Below, piece after piece: positions 22,151 to 33,060 of a stretch of DNA of 64,000 nucleotides. The first letter of the stretch is position 1. Each line of letters opens with the position of its first letter. The notes under the pieces are model-generated. The model did no database searches. It had not been told where the DNA came from and worked only from the letters and a program-made list of their open reading frames with translations. The translations under genes were made by a program, and so were the position numbers. The DNA is from Diogma glabrata (Eukaryota; Arthropoda; Insecta; Diptera; Cylindrotomidae), in NCBI GenBank assembly GCA_963693315.1, contig OY856187.1:385253461-385317460 (forward strand), read 5' to 3'.

Positions 22151-22400
22151 ACACAGACACCATGCTTGTTGTAAAAGGAATGTTCTAATTCGTAACTAGG
22201 TATCCTTTATTTGTCGAGATTCAATTTCGATGCTTTGCCACTGACAATTGTTTCGGTAAGAAACAATATGTCATGTTTATTTTTTCGATGTAGTGATGAA
22301 CCTCGTTTAGATTCGAATTGAGACCTCTTATGTTAGTGAAGTCAATGCTAAGCTGTTGGTTCACTCTGCTGTCATTTTGTTGAGACAAATACTTACCATT
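22151..22400 (-). pseudogene. Jockey-like endonuclease, N-terminal piece
   Basis: Minus-strand reading gives DFTNIRGLNSNLNEVHHYIE and, after a frame change, HDILFLTETIVSGKASKLNL, the first two conserved blocks of the endonuclease (the Glu of LTET is the metal-binding residue). It continues, after the 21841-22150 insertion, at 21447-21840. Confidence 0.8.
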
Positions 22401-23807
22401 GCAGCCATTGCAGGTATAGATACTAAAATTCGGCCAGGCCTAAATTTCAAAACTAAACAGTACAAAAGAAACTGGGTATCTCTGTCTCAAAAACACGATA
22501 GCAGGTTTCATGCAACAGTTGCACAATAATGAAAAAGCAAAAAAGTGGACACACAAGAGACACTAACAAAATAGAAGAGTTAAACGAAATTTTACATTTC
22601 TTGTTATCAGGCAATACAAAACAAATTGATGTTTTAAAATAATAACAAAGCAATAAAACATAGTAATAACATCAAAGCAATAAAAGGTAAGATTTTACCT
22701 GTCTACCGCCTGGTAACAGTAAATACAATATACCAATAAACCATACAATACCATTTAACATGAAAACCCACCAATAAACTGTTGAGCTATGAAATTCCCC
22801 ATACACCATGTTGACAGTTTTCTTTTACAAAACATTCAGTGAGCTCCATTGAGAATCGTACCCGCCACCCTTTAGTTTTAAGCTTAGCGCCTTATCAACT
22901 GAGCTAGAATTATGACTATTAGTCTGTCTATTTGTATATCTGTCTGTCGATCTATCAGTTTATGGCTCTAACTTAAAATCTTAAACCATTTATCAAGTTC
23001 ACATTTACCATAAAACTCCACCCATTTTTAACGATTTTCCGCTAGTGAATAATGAGAACGTTTGCCATAAAATGTTTACTTTCCAAAATCACCAAATCTT
23101 AACCAAATGGGCAAAGTTTGGTGACTGAAATTATCAATTGATTCAAATCAACAGAAAAATTTGAAGTGGTTGTTGTTTATTTTAATGGATAGCTAATTTA
23201 TCTGTCGGACTGAATTTTATGATGCTGATTCTGTCGCAAAATTAGTAAGAGAGAATACAGGAGTTACGAGTAAAGGTAATTTTAGTCACAGTTTTGATAC
23301 AATTTCAAAGGGAATGGAAAATATTCAAAAGATTGGTTATTAGTATAGTTATGGTATTTCTGATGATGAGTTGTTATGACAATATCATGTAAAAATTGTG
23401 GTGCTAAAAATATGTAGTCCTAACATGTCATTTGGTGTCAAAACTAGGGATAATAAAAAATAGATGACTCTAAGAACGTTAACTTCAACTAGAGAAAATA
23501 GTTCTATTCGTATTAATAAGTAAGGTTTTTTTCAAGTAAAATTGTTTGTTTTGTAAAACAAATTTACATATCTTGACTTGTTTGCCTTTGAGTTGTTATT
23601 TCGTTGGTCAGGTGAAGAAGATTGTTATTTATTTAACCAACAAAACCTCAAATCTCAATTGAAATTTTTATTAGTTCTACTCTCCAAAAATTTACTAAAA
23701 ATCCGAATCACACTTGAGCACCAAGTTCAGGACTAATATTTACATATACCGAGTTTTGGGCACAATCTCGAAGAATCCTCAATCAATTGAACACTTAAAA
23801 TAAAAAA
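22401..23807. other. AT-rich spacer, nothing firmly assigned
   Basis: Apart from a tRNA-like stretch at 22845-22912, I see no gene. A short plus-strand reading near 23225-23330 (AKLVRENTGVTSKGNFSHSF) looks protein-like but has no known motif and ends at a stop. Confidence 0.4.
22845..22912 (-). repeat. tRNA-derived sequence (pseudo-tRNA or SINE head)
   Basis: The minus strand has an A-box-like TAGCTCAGTTGATAAGGCG and a B-box-like GGTACGATTCTC about 45 bases apart, the pol III promoter layout of a tRNA. The anticodon stem does not pair, so a functional tRNA is unlikely. Confidence 0.45.
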
Positions 23808-23824
23808 TCCGGCTCGAAGGACCA
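23808..23824 (-). promoter_or_regulatory. Orphan tRNA-Tyr primer-binding site
   Basis: The same 17-nt TCCGGCTCGAAGGACCA found in the BEL copies occurs here within otherwise different sequence. Sequence to the right would be the LTR of a second BEL family and sequence to the left its leader and gag, but no gag frame is readable. Probably a decayed BEL relative. Confidence 0.6.
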
Positions 23825-25545
23825 AATGGTAAAATGGTATTTTAATATTAATAAAGATTTTATTGACTGGACTGGACATCCATGTTAGTAAAAAAAAAAC
23901 ATTTTTAGATTATGTTTATTCTTATTTGAAATATAGAAACTAAGAAATATTTTCATTTAACGAATGGTGATTGTTTTTCGCAACAAGTTTAAAGAGTGCT
24001 GACGAATTTTGTTTGGAAAACTAATTTTATTATTCGTACAAATTTATAAGCAATAATGAAAATTAAAACACCGTTTGGACTATAACATAAAATTCTTATT
24101 TCCGATAGGCTACTAGCAGCAGTCACATATCACAATTTGATAAGTAGATAAAGCTTGACTAAAAGCATTTATTAAAATTGTGTCAGATGAAAGCTGACGT
24201 TATCTATAAATTCGTCCAACGCCGAATACCTAACAACAATCTTACTGTTATCAATAAAAAGTTATTTCTATAGAAAATTGCTATTAAAAATAAATAATTA
24301 AAATTTTTCTTCTGTCTCCTTAGAAAAATAAAATAATCTACCCAGACTCACTCTAGATCGTACATTTCAAGGTAAAGTTGAGTTTTTCAATGCCTACTTT
24401 CATTGATTTTATAATAACCGTCTTGTTTTTTTTGTTACTTAAATCATTAAATCTCGTAAAGATGTTTTTTTTTCTACTCTCCTTTTACCATTTTCTTTAT
24501 ACCGGATATATTAACAGGAAGGAAAAGATGGAATATTACAAAAAATATATACACAAAACAAGTAAGGGAAAATTGAAAGCTGTGAAATTTAAAAAAAATC
24601 CATTTTCTTGTTTTGAAAAGATCTTGTAAAATGGATGAGTTTAAAAGAAAAACAAAGAATAAAATAAAAAGAAACTTCAAAAAAGGATAATCTAATTTTC
24701 GTTATCCAAGAAAAAAAAAGCATCCCTTTAATCTAACTTCAATCGGTTGATGAAAATGAAGAACAAGGAAACGAGAAAAGTTACAAGAGTGTGTATTGAA
24801 TTCTTTACATTTGTTTATTGTTGACTATCTATTCGTAGAAATATAGAATGGGATTTAAAAGGTATTTTATGTTGTTACATAAATTTTGAGTTGGAACATG
24901 TAGTACTTTGTTTTCCTGGTATTGGACTTTGGACCATTGTAATGATTTGTGTCTTTCGTTATGTAAATCTGATTAATAGTTATGGTTTGTACTTTATCAA
25001 CTTTTCAATTAGTTCTTAAATTTTTAAACCGTTTCTGGATCATAGCTTTAAACCTTAAAATGTTCATTGGTATCTGTATCCAACCCAACTGTTTGTTTAT
25101 TATTCTAGGAGCAAACTATTTTATTTAGTTTATTTTTTTCCCTTAAGTTTTTTTCATTTTACTATAAATAATTTTCTAAAGTGTTTTTTTAACAAATTAT
25201 AAAAAATAAATTAACTTACTTTAAATAAAATGCAAACAAAAATTTGATTTTGTTGAACTGAAAAAATGTGAAATAAAACAGGCAAGTATGTCACCAACTT
25301 ATAAATAAACACAGTTGTATGTCTATATACAAACAAAAATATATAGTTTTTGTCACAAATAAACAGGGATATTATTGTAACGTGACATGACAAAAACAAG
25401 GAGATATTTTTTTATTTACTTTTCAAGGGTTGAAGTTGTTGTTGAAGTACAGAAATGGCTTGTTTTGTTATAATGTTTTAAAAACCAGTTGGCGCAAGTG
25501 AATTTTTCTTAGCATGTCAAAAAAATGTGTTTGCGATAATTCGGC
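23825..25545. other. AT-rich spacer; possible decayed BEL LTR at left
   Basis: If the primer site at 23808 is genuine, the first several hundred bases would be its LTR, but no partner copy is present to define it. Open frames at 24378-24680 encode Phe/Lys-rich low-complexity sequence on both strands and are probably chance. Confidence 0.4.
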
Positions 25546-25627
25546 TGCATGGAGGAGAGGGCTCAGTTTTTGTCGATTTGGAAATTTTTTTTATTTCTGA
25601 TTTATGGTTGTGCAAATCAGATATTCA
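25546..25627 (-). repeat. Old BEL-type LTR relic, left part
   Basis: GCATGGAGG...CTCAGTTTTTGT resembles 6427-6500 of the BEL LTR. The relic is interrupted by Gypsy-2 and resumes at 30321. Strand is given by analogy with the BEL LTR. Confidence 0.6.
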
Positions 25628-25785
25628 TGTGGGAAGCAGATAAACTAAAAATGAATTTTATATTTTATATATCTGTCTCCTTTATTCTTTTATATTATTA
25701 TACATTTTGTGGTTATGTAGTTAGTCTTAATTCAACTAATAAAGAAAACGGACTCAAAAGTTGTATTGTTTTAATAAACTCTACA
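25628..25785 (+). repeat. Gypsy-2 5' LTR (158 bp)
   Basis: Starts TGTGGGAAGC and ends ACTCTACA. It differs from the 3' LTR (30163-30320) at a single base. Flanked on the outside by TTCA (25624-25627), which recurs directly after the 3' LTR (30321-30324): a 4-bp target duplication. Short for a Gypsy LTR, but exact at both ends. Confidence 0.95.
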
Positions 25786-25790
25786 AATTC

Positions 25791-25808
25791 TGGGGGCTCA
25801 GCCGAAAT
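25791..25808 (+). promoter_or_regulatory. Gypsy-2 primer-binding site, possibly tRNA-Pro
   Basis: TGGGGGCTCAGCCGAAAT lies five bases after the LTR. It matches the tRNA-Pro site TGGGGGCTCGTCCGGGAT at 14 of 18 positions, with the first nine identical. The tRNA assignment is tentative. Confidence 0.55.
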
Positions 25809-25949
25809 AAAAAAACGGTGTAAATTAAAAACGGTGTTAATTAAAACGGTGTTGATCAAGATTATTATTCAATTAAAACGGTGTTGATTAAATATAGTGA
25901 ATAAATTCGACATTTAATAAAAAAGTTTCTTCGAACAAATAGGGCGGAA

Positions 25950-27572
25950 TTGTTTGAAACGGAGCAAATTCTAATGATGACGCTGATTCAATTGAAGGCT
26001 GAACTTAAAAAGGAGAATTTAAGTTGTAAATGCAATAGGAATAGTCTATTAGCTAGATTATTAGAGTGCAAAATTTCACGAAAAATTACAATGTTTGGTG
26101 AAACAGCAAATGATGACGAACAAAGTGTAACAGAAGATAGTGAATTAGTTAATAGTACAGTTATTCCAAGAAAAAATAATAGTGTACATGAAACAACGTG
26201 TTTAGAAAACGATGACGTCAATGTTAGTTCAAATGTCGATATAGCAGTAATAGATAGCCAATCAAATTCTAAAACCGATGACATTCGTCCAAACTACTCA
26301 CCAACAGATGGCGTAAACAAAAAAAAACTAGCAGAAAATGTAATGGATGACTTAAAATTCAATAGAATTAGTATTCGCGATGTGGAAGAATCATTAGAAA
26401 AGTTTGATGGCAGTGGTGAACTATCAGTGGAAAAATAGATTGCTGATCTAGAAGAATTAAATAAAAATATTAATTCGTCAGATTCAACTTTACTTATGTG
26501 TGCAAAGAAGTTATTAAAAGGTGACGCCAAAAACTTTATGAGTTGTGAAAAGGGAGTTAAATCGTTCGCCGATTTTAAAGAACGATTAATTAAGGAATTT
26601 TATGTTAAAGTTAGTACGTTTGACATTCACGAAGAGTTGCGTAAAAGATTTAAAAAATCTGAGGAATCCTGTCGATCATATTTGTATGCAATGCAAGATA
26701 TTGCAAATCAAATTGAAAATTTTGACGAAATATCATTAATTAATTACGTTATTGATGGAATTAAAGACGAGAGTACAGAAAAATTGTTAATTTATGGTTC
26801 GAGAAATTTAGATGAATTAAAATTTAAGCTTGAAATGTACGAAAAGGAGATTAATCGAAAAATGGTGAATTCAAAAGTAAATAAAAAATTTGAAAAGGGT
26901 AATAATGAGAAATTTGAAAAGATTTTAAGAGAAAGAATTAAATGCTACAACTGCGGTGAAGTTGGCCACAATACAAAAAATTGTCAACATTCTGGAAAAG
27001 GACCAAAGTGTTACAAATGCAATCAATTTGGACACCTTTCACGAAATTGTATCAATAATAGTAATCAGCTAGGTAAAAACGCGCCAACAAAGTATATTAC
27101 TGAATATAATCCAAATGTTAGTACAAATATTATGATCAAAAATATCAAAATGCAAGATATGTTTATGTCGGCGATGGTAGGTACAGGTAGTGTTGCAAAT
27201 TTAATTCGTGAAGATGCTGCAAATAAAATTCAAATAAAGAATTTAGAAGATACAGGCAAAACATTCAAAGGTATTGGTGGAATGGTCATCCATCCAAAAG
27301 GTGTATTTAGTGAAGATATTTTAATCGATCAAGAATCTTATTCAACGAAGTTTTATATTGTTCCAAGCAATAGTATTACTTACGAAGTTATACTTGGAGG
27401 TGATATTTTAAAACAAGCAGAAGTGATTGTCCGTCCAGATGGTGTTAACTTTAAAAAAATTATCGAAGACGACAAGCAAGATATAATGGAAATCAACGTT
27501 GTTGATGATAACAATGAAGTCGAAGTTGACGTTCCAATGGAGTTTAAAAAAAAAATTATAGAATTAATTTAA
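25950..27572 (+). pseudogene. Gypsy-2 gag and protease
   Basis: One continuous frame with a single TAG at 26436-26438. Residues 11-45 (LIQLKAELKKENLSC, LLARLLE) resemble a SAP motif. An acidic Ser/Asn-rich stretch follows, then a capsid-like region (LLKGDAKNFM, LIKEFYVKV) and two zinc knuckles, CYNCGEVGHNTKNC and CYKCNQFGHLSRNC (26942-27050). The protease domain begins MFMSAMVGTGSVANLI: the catalytic Asp of D-T-G is Gly here (codon 27180-27182, GGT). ILGGDILKQA is the second protease motif. The frame ends at TAA 27570-27572 but coding similarity runs straight on into pol, so gag-pol was probably one ORF. Confidence 0.9.
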
Positions 27573-30153
27573 AATTATAAACCGATTGAAAATCGAAATC
27601 AAGAGTGTCCGATCGAAACTAAAATTATTTTAACGGATGAGTCACCAGTTTACATTAAGGCAAGAAGACTTGCGCCATTAGAAAAAGATGTTCTTCGTGG
27701 TCAAGTCAAGGAATGGTTAAAAGATGGTACTATCACTAACATTTATTCAGAGTTTGCTAGTCCGGTAGTAATCGTTAAAAAAAAATAAAGGTTTTAGAGT
27801 ATGTATCGATTTTCGGGAGCTGAATAAAAAAATACTAAAAGATAGATTTCCTATGGCTCGGATTGATGATCGGATCTATGGCTCGGATTGAACAGTTGCC
27901 TAGTGCAAAAGTGTTTTCGGTAATAGACTTGAAAAATGGGTTCTTTCATGTACCCCGAAACTAGTAGAAAGTACACAGCTTTTCTTGCAGGCGATGATCA
28001 GTATGAATTTGTTAAGACCCCGTTTGGTCTCAGTATCAGTCCAGCTAGTTTTAATCGTTTTATCAATTTTGTATTTCGTGATATGATAAGTAAGGAAATT
28101 GTTGTTCCATATGTCGATGATTTAATAATTCCATCTGAAGATGAAGTTGAAGGACTGGAAAGATTAAAATGTGTTTTAAATTTGGCAGAATCGTTTGGAT
28201 TACAGATTAATTTCGACAAATGTCAATTTTTGAAAAATCGTGTCGAATATCTGGGTCATGTCATTTCAAATTGTAATGTTTATCCATCACCAAATAAAAT
28301 CAAGGCAGTTCAGAAGTTTCCAGAAATTCGAAATGTTAAACAATTACAATGTTTTTTGGGATTGACAAACTTTTTTAGAAAGTTTATTGAAAATTACGCA
28401 AAAATAGTAGCACCATTGTATTATTTATTGAAAAAAGATGTCGACTTTATATTTGGAGAAGAACAAAAGATGGCGTGCGAATATTTAAAGAAAATATTAA
28501 CTGAAGATCCAATTTTAAGAATTTATAAACATGACGCAATAACAGAGTGGCATACAGACGCTTGCAAATATGGTTTAGCAGCAGTACTGTTCCAAAGGGA
28601 ACAACACGAGAAGGATTTACATGCAGTGTATTATTGGAGTAAAGCGACTACAGATGATCAAAAGAAATTACATTTTTATGAATTGGAGGCACTTGCAGTG
28701 TTTAAGGCCGTAGAGAAATTACGTCCTTATCTACTCGGTATTAAGTTCAAGATAGTGACTGATTGTTCAGCGTATCAACGTACAGTAAAAAAAAGTATAA
28801 TTCCAAATAGAGTTAGTTATATGACGTTAAGTTTACAAGATTTTGAGTTCAGAATGGAGCATCGATCGGGTGATAGAATGAAATATGTAGACGCTCTCAG
28901 CCGATATCCAGTTATGATAATAGAAGATACAATTTCTACAATGATTAAATGTAATCAAGACAAGGATGACAAATTGTTGACGATCAAGAAGATATTAGAA
29001 CATGAACCATACGATGAATATTATATTGAAAACGATGTTTTAATGAAAAAGGTTGATGGAAGAGATGTTTTAGTTGTCCCATCAAACATGCAAAGAGGCA
29101 TTATTCAAAAAATGCATGAAAAAGGTCATTTTGGTAAAGTTAAAATTGAAGAATTAGTAAAACGGGAATACTACATTACAAAATTGTCAGAAAAGATCAA
29201 ACCTGTTATAGACTGTTGTATTCAGTGTATTGTTATGAATAGAAAAAGAGGGAAAAAGGAAGGTCAGCTGTACCCTATTCAGAAAGAAGGCGTTCCACTT
29301 GCAACATTTCATATAGACCACCTTGGTCCTATGACAGAAACAAAAAAGGGTTATCAGTACATATTAGGAGTTACTGATGCATTCTCAAAATATACTTGGA
29401 TTTATTTATCCGACGAAATCAACAGGTGTTTCAGAAGTAATTTCACGAGTTAGTGATTTGGCAAAAAATTTTGGATATCCGCAACGTATTATTTCTGATA
29501 ACGGCTCAGCGTTCAGGTCAAATGAATTGAAGAAATTTTGCGAAGAAAACGTTATTGAACACCCAGAAGCAACCACCGGCGTTCCACGTGGAAATGGACA
29601 AATCGAAAGGTCCAATCAAATTATAATAGCAGTGTTATCAAAATTATCAGTTGAAAGTCCGTTAAAATGGTATCAGCACGTTGATCGAGTGCAACGTTTT
29701 ATGAATTCAACGTATCAACGGTCAATTGATATGTCCCCCTTTGAAGCTTTGGTAGGATTAAAACTACGTGATACTGATGATGCAAAATTAGTCGAAATTA
29801 TACAACAAAAATCAGTGAAGAACTTTAATGAGCTTAGGGAAGAACTGCGTCAGCGAGCAAGAATAAATATTCAAAGAGTACAATCAGAGCAAAAAAGACA
29901 ATATGATAAAATATGTAAAAGTCCAAAAAAATTTAAACGTGGAGATATAGTTGCTATTAAGAGAACGAAATATGGGACTCATATGAAGTTGCGAAATAAA
30001 TATTTTGGTCCGTATCAGGTCACGAAGGTAAAGGAAATGGATTGCTCAAAAGCAAGGTGTTGGTGAAGGTCCAAAAATTACAACGACGGCCATTGATTTG
30101 ATGAAACCATGGATACCTCTAGACGATTATTCATCAGGGGCCAATGAACTGTA
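27573..30153 (+). pseudogene. Gypsy-2 pol: RT, RNase H, integrase
   Basis: RT starts in the gag frame (PIETKIILTDESPVYIKARR, FASPVVIVKKK). Breaks occur at the A-run near 27785 and near 27955, and a ~25-bp duplication lies at 27853-27890. The frame 27936-29453 carries KTPFGLSISPASFNRFI, the catalytic VVPYVDDLII, YLGHVI, FLGLTNFFRKF, an RNase H with TDACKYGLAAVLF and YELEALAV, and the integrase H-H-C-C (MHEKGH, CCIQC) plus HIDHLGP and VTDAF. A +1 shift near 29403 leads to the frame 29377-30066, with IISDNGSAFRS and GNGQIERSN. A last shift near 30050 precedes the final stop at about 30153. All catalytic residues of RT and integrase that I can see are present. Confidence 0.9.
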
Positions 30154-30162
30154 GGATGGCCG

Positions 30163-30320
30163 TGTGGGAAGCAGATAAACTAAAAATGAATTTTATATGT
30201 TATATATCTGTCTCCTTTATTCTTTTATATTATTATACATTTTGTGGTTATGTAGTTAGTCTTAATTCAACTAATAAAGAAAACGGACTCAAAAGTTGTA
30301 TTGTTTTAATAAACTCTACA
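30163..30320 (+). repeat. Gypsy-2 3' LTR (158 bp)
   Basis: Same length and ends as the 5' LTR with one substitution. The bases before it (AACTGTAGGATGGCCG) sit where a polypurine tract is expected but are only weakly purine-rich. Followed by TTCA, the target duplication. Confidence 0.95.
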
Positions 30321-30500
30321 TTCATAAGTCCCTGCTATTGACATACAAGCTAATGTGAGAAATGGTATGTCATTTCTGAATGGCATTAGCAGAGACATAT
30401 CAGTAGCTTAAGTGATATCTTAGGGATGCTGATTGGTGCACTGTATTCAGTCAACGAAACATCAACCATAAGTTATAACATATTCCTTGATGATTTTATA
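30321..30500 (-). repeat. Old BEL-type LTR relic, right part
   Basis: Continues the relic of 25546-25627. It matches 6506-6670: AGTCCCTGCTATTG, GTGATATCTTAGGG, CTGTATTCAGTCAACG and TATTCCTTGATG are shared. The inverted repeat seen in the BEL LTR is kept, though with different bases (CTGCTATTGACAT with ATGGCATTAGCAG). Similarity ends near 30500. Confidence 0.7.
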
Positions 30501-32974
30501 CAACTACTTACTCAATATCACTTCGTATGTGTTATTGTGATTTTCGATGTTTTCTCCATCGCATAAATTAATTGTTCACGAAACATGAGCAAATTTCCAT
30601 AAAAAAACAGTTAGGTTTAGCATTTTTAAAATTGAGCATAAATTGTTGGATGTGTGAACATATCCGAATAGACGATATTTCTCTAGCCCAAAAAATATTT
30701 TTCGAAGTATCCAGAACTACTTTGGCGTGTGGTAAAAATCGTCTTAATTCTTAGAAAGTGCCACATCTTTCGATTTCAGAAAAAAAAAATTCAACTACAA
30801 TAAGAAAATTTGAATTATTTTGAAACAATTTTCTCAATTGTAAGTCTTTTCACAATTCATTGAAGAGAAAGAATTGCTAGAATTGCTCTGATTTTTAGTA
30901 TTTTCTTCTTTTAAACTACAAATTGAACCTTCTGCAAGATTACTTACTATTTTTTGCTACTAGAACATGATTGGGTTTGGTTGAAGGTTTATAACCGTAG
31001 CTGTGATTAAAGTGCAACGGAAGGATTAATTTCAACTTTATCGAATTGGAAATCTGTATCCCATGCAAGTTTTTAGATTTCACTAATAGTCAATAATCTG
31101 TTTCCATTGCGTAGTGGCTGCCCTTATTTATGCAGTAACTTGATATTGTCAATTTTGTTTGACATGGTATTCAAAAATACCAAATCAGAGATATGTTTAT
31201 AAAATAAAATAAAAGCGTTTGACTTTTCGAAACGATGTACACTATTGGACTACTCACTGCCAATAGCAAATCTCAATCACTCCAGGATATTTAAAATATT
31301 TAAAATATTATTATACTTCAAAAATTTAACCGTAGGAACCTAATATTGAGTTCCATTTAATTCAATTTTGAAATACTAACCACAAAATAATCCCACGAAT
31401 TAAAATAGCAAAAACCAAACAAATAAATTTAAAATAGACTCAACAAAGGGATTGGGTTGCATTGCCAGTTATATTAATCCTGATTGATTTATCATAAATA
31501 CGTTACATAAATTCAATAACTGTATTTTGTTTCAGCGAATATTAATTAAATGTTTGCATTTTTTGCGGTTTCATATTAAAAATGAACACTAATATCATGT
31601 AACGGTTTTGTTTAAAAAATGAAAAAATTGATATTAATATTTAATTGGAGATTTAAGTAGATAGTTTACATCACGTTGTCCGCCCTTACATGTGGTGCAA
31701 GTCAAAGCTCAATTTGGTTAGTTGGGTCTTATTGTCTCTTTTTTATGCGTTAGTTCAATGACATTACCAGTTTTTTACTTATCTCTGACATAGATTACAT
31801 CTCTGGCAAAGGATCTAGTTGTTTCTCTTATGTCAGTATTTATTTATCTTATGTCACTTTTTTCCGTATTTTTCTTATGATACTCTTTGTAGCAAGACAC
31901 TATTTTATCAGGATTTCAATAAACTGACGGAAAACTAACATGCTACATACCTCATGCAAGTTTTCTCTGCGGCCCATCAAATGCATCCAGTTGCGGTTCA
32001 CAAGACTGCATGTTGTGCGGATTGTATTTTTTTCAAATCTAAGTCAGAGATTTGAGGCTTTGATAATTTGGTACTTTCTGTTAACTTTATATTTACTTTC
32101 AACTCATGAACTTCCTATTAGTGCCTTAAATACGTAGTGTCTGATTTTCAGTTTTGAGCTCATCTTTTCTGCATATAGTTAGTCCGACTAAAATTTTAAT
32201 TTTTCAGCATTTTTCGAACTTCAGTGATTAAAATTTTCTGTTAATAAAAATTGTTACAAACAAAAAGAAGCTTGTTGTAATCGATAAATAGCCGTTCTTG
32301 AGCAATTTAATTTCAGAGTTACATGTTGGGGTGCCTCTTTTGCTTAAACTATGCACTTTAAAAAAATTTAAAATAAGTTGTATTTTTTATTTTGTCCATA
32401 CTACTTATATGCCAAGTTGAAGGAAAATCGAACATGGTCATGTTTTCACAACTTGGTCTAGAACACGTTTTTCTTCTGCTAAGGCTGGTTGAAGTTTAAT
32501 TTGCCGGTGATATAAATTGAATACGCTGATGATGATACCATGGATCTTTGAGTCCTTCTCTGGTTTATTGTTTTTTTACTTTCGGATATGTCAATTTCTG
32601 CGAATTGTTGAATTCGTTTTCATTCATTTTTTGGAAATATTGGTTTGTATTTGTCTTGTTGTAGTTTATTGTCCGTTTTATGTATAAGCGTTATTCTGAG
32701 TGTTTTTTCATGTCCACTCGCGGTTTAGGTAAACGATGTTTGGGTGTACATGTTTATTTAGTTAGTGTTTGACGCTTCCAATTTTGATCAAATGTTCATT
32801 GATTACCTCAACTACTTGGGGGTGGATAATTTATTTACAAAGCCGTAATCTATTTTAACGTCAATGAAGTAAAAATTATACATCCTTCTCATTTGTGGGT
32901 TCGTTTACGCGATTAAAAAGCCTAATTCTTTGACAGTCGTCAGAGCATTTAAAAAAATTGTTATGTAATAGGAA
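30501..32974. other. Spacer, nothing assigned
   Basis: AT-rich. Open frames near 30572-30754 and 31940-32137 have no motif I recognise. No repeat of clear structure. Confidence 0.45.
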
Positions 32975-33060
32975 CAACAATACGTGTCACAGCAATCTCC
33001 AAAAACCTTTTATGACCTAGTTTCTACAACAACATGCGTGCTAAGAGTTGTTGCATATCC
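32975..33060 (-). mobile_element. Jockey-like 3'-end fragment
   Basis: TGTCACAGCAATCTCCAAAAACCTTTTATGACCTA then CTACAACAACATGCGTGC (on the plus strand) is a diverged copy of the 3' tail family at 21870-21950, in the same orientation. Similarity fades on both sides. Confidence 0.45.

Noticed and set aside
24378..24680. Overlapping frames on both strands rich in Phe, Leu and Lys, resembling membrane segments.
   Set aside because: Simple A/T-run composition in a very AT-rich stretch. Both strands look equally hydrophobic, and no start context or homologue is known to me.
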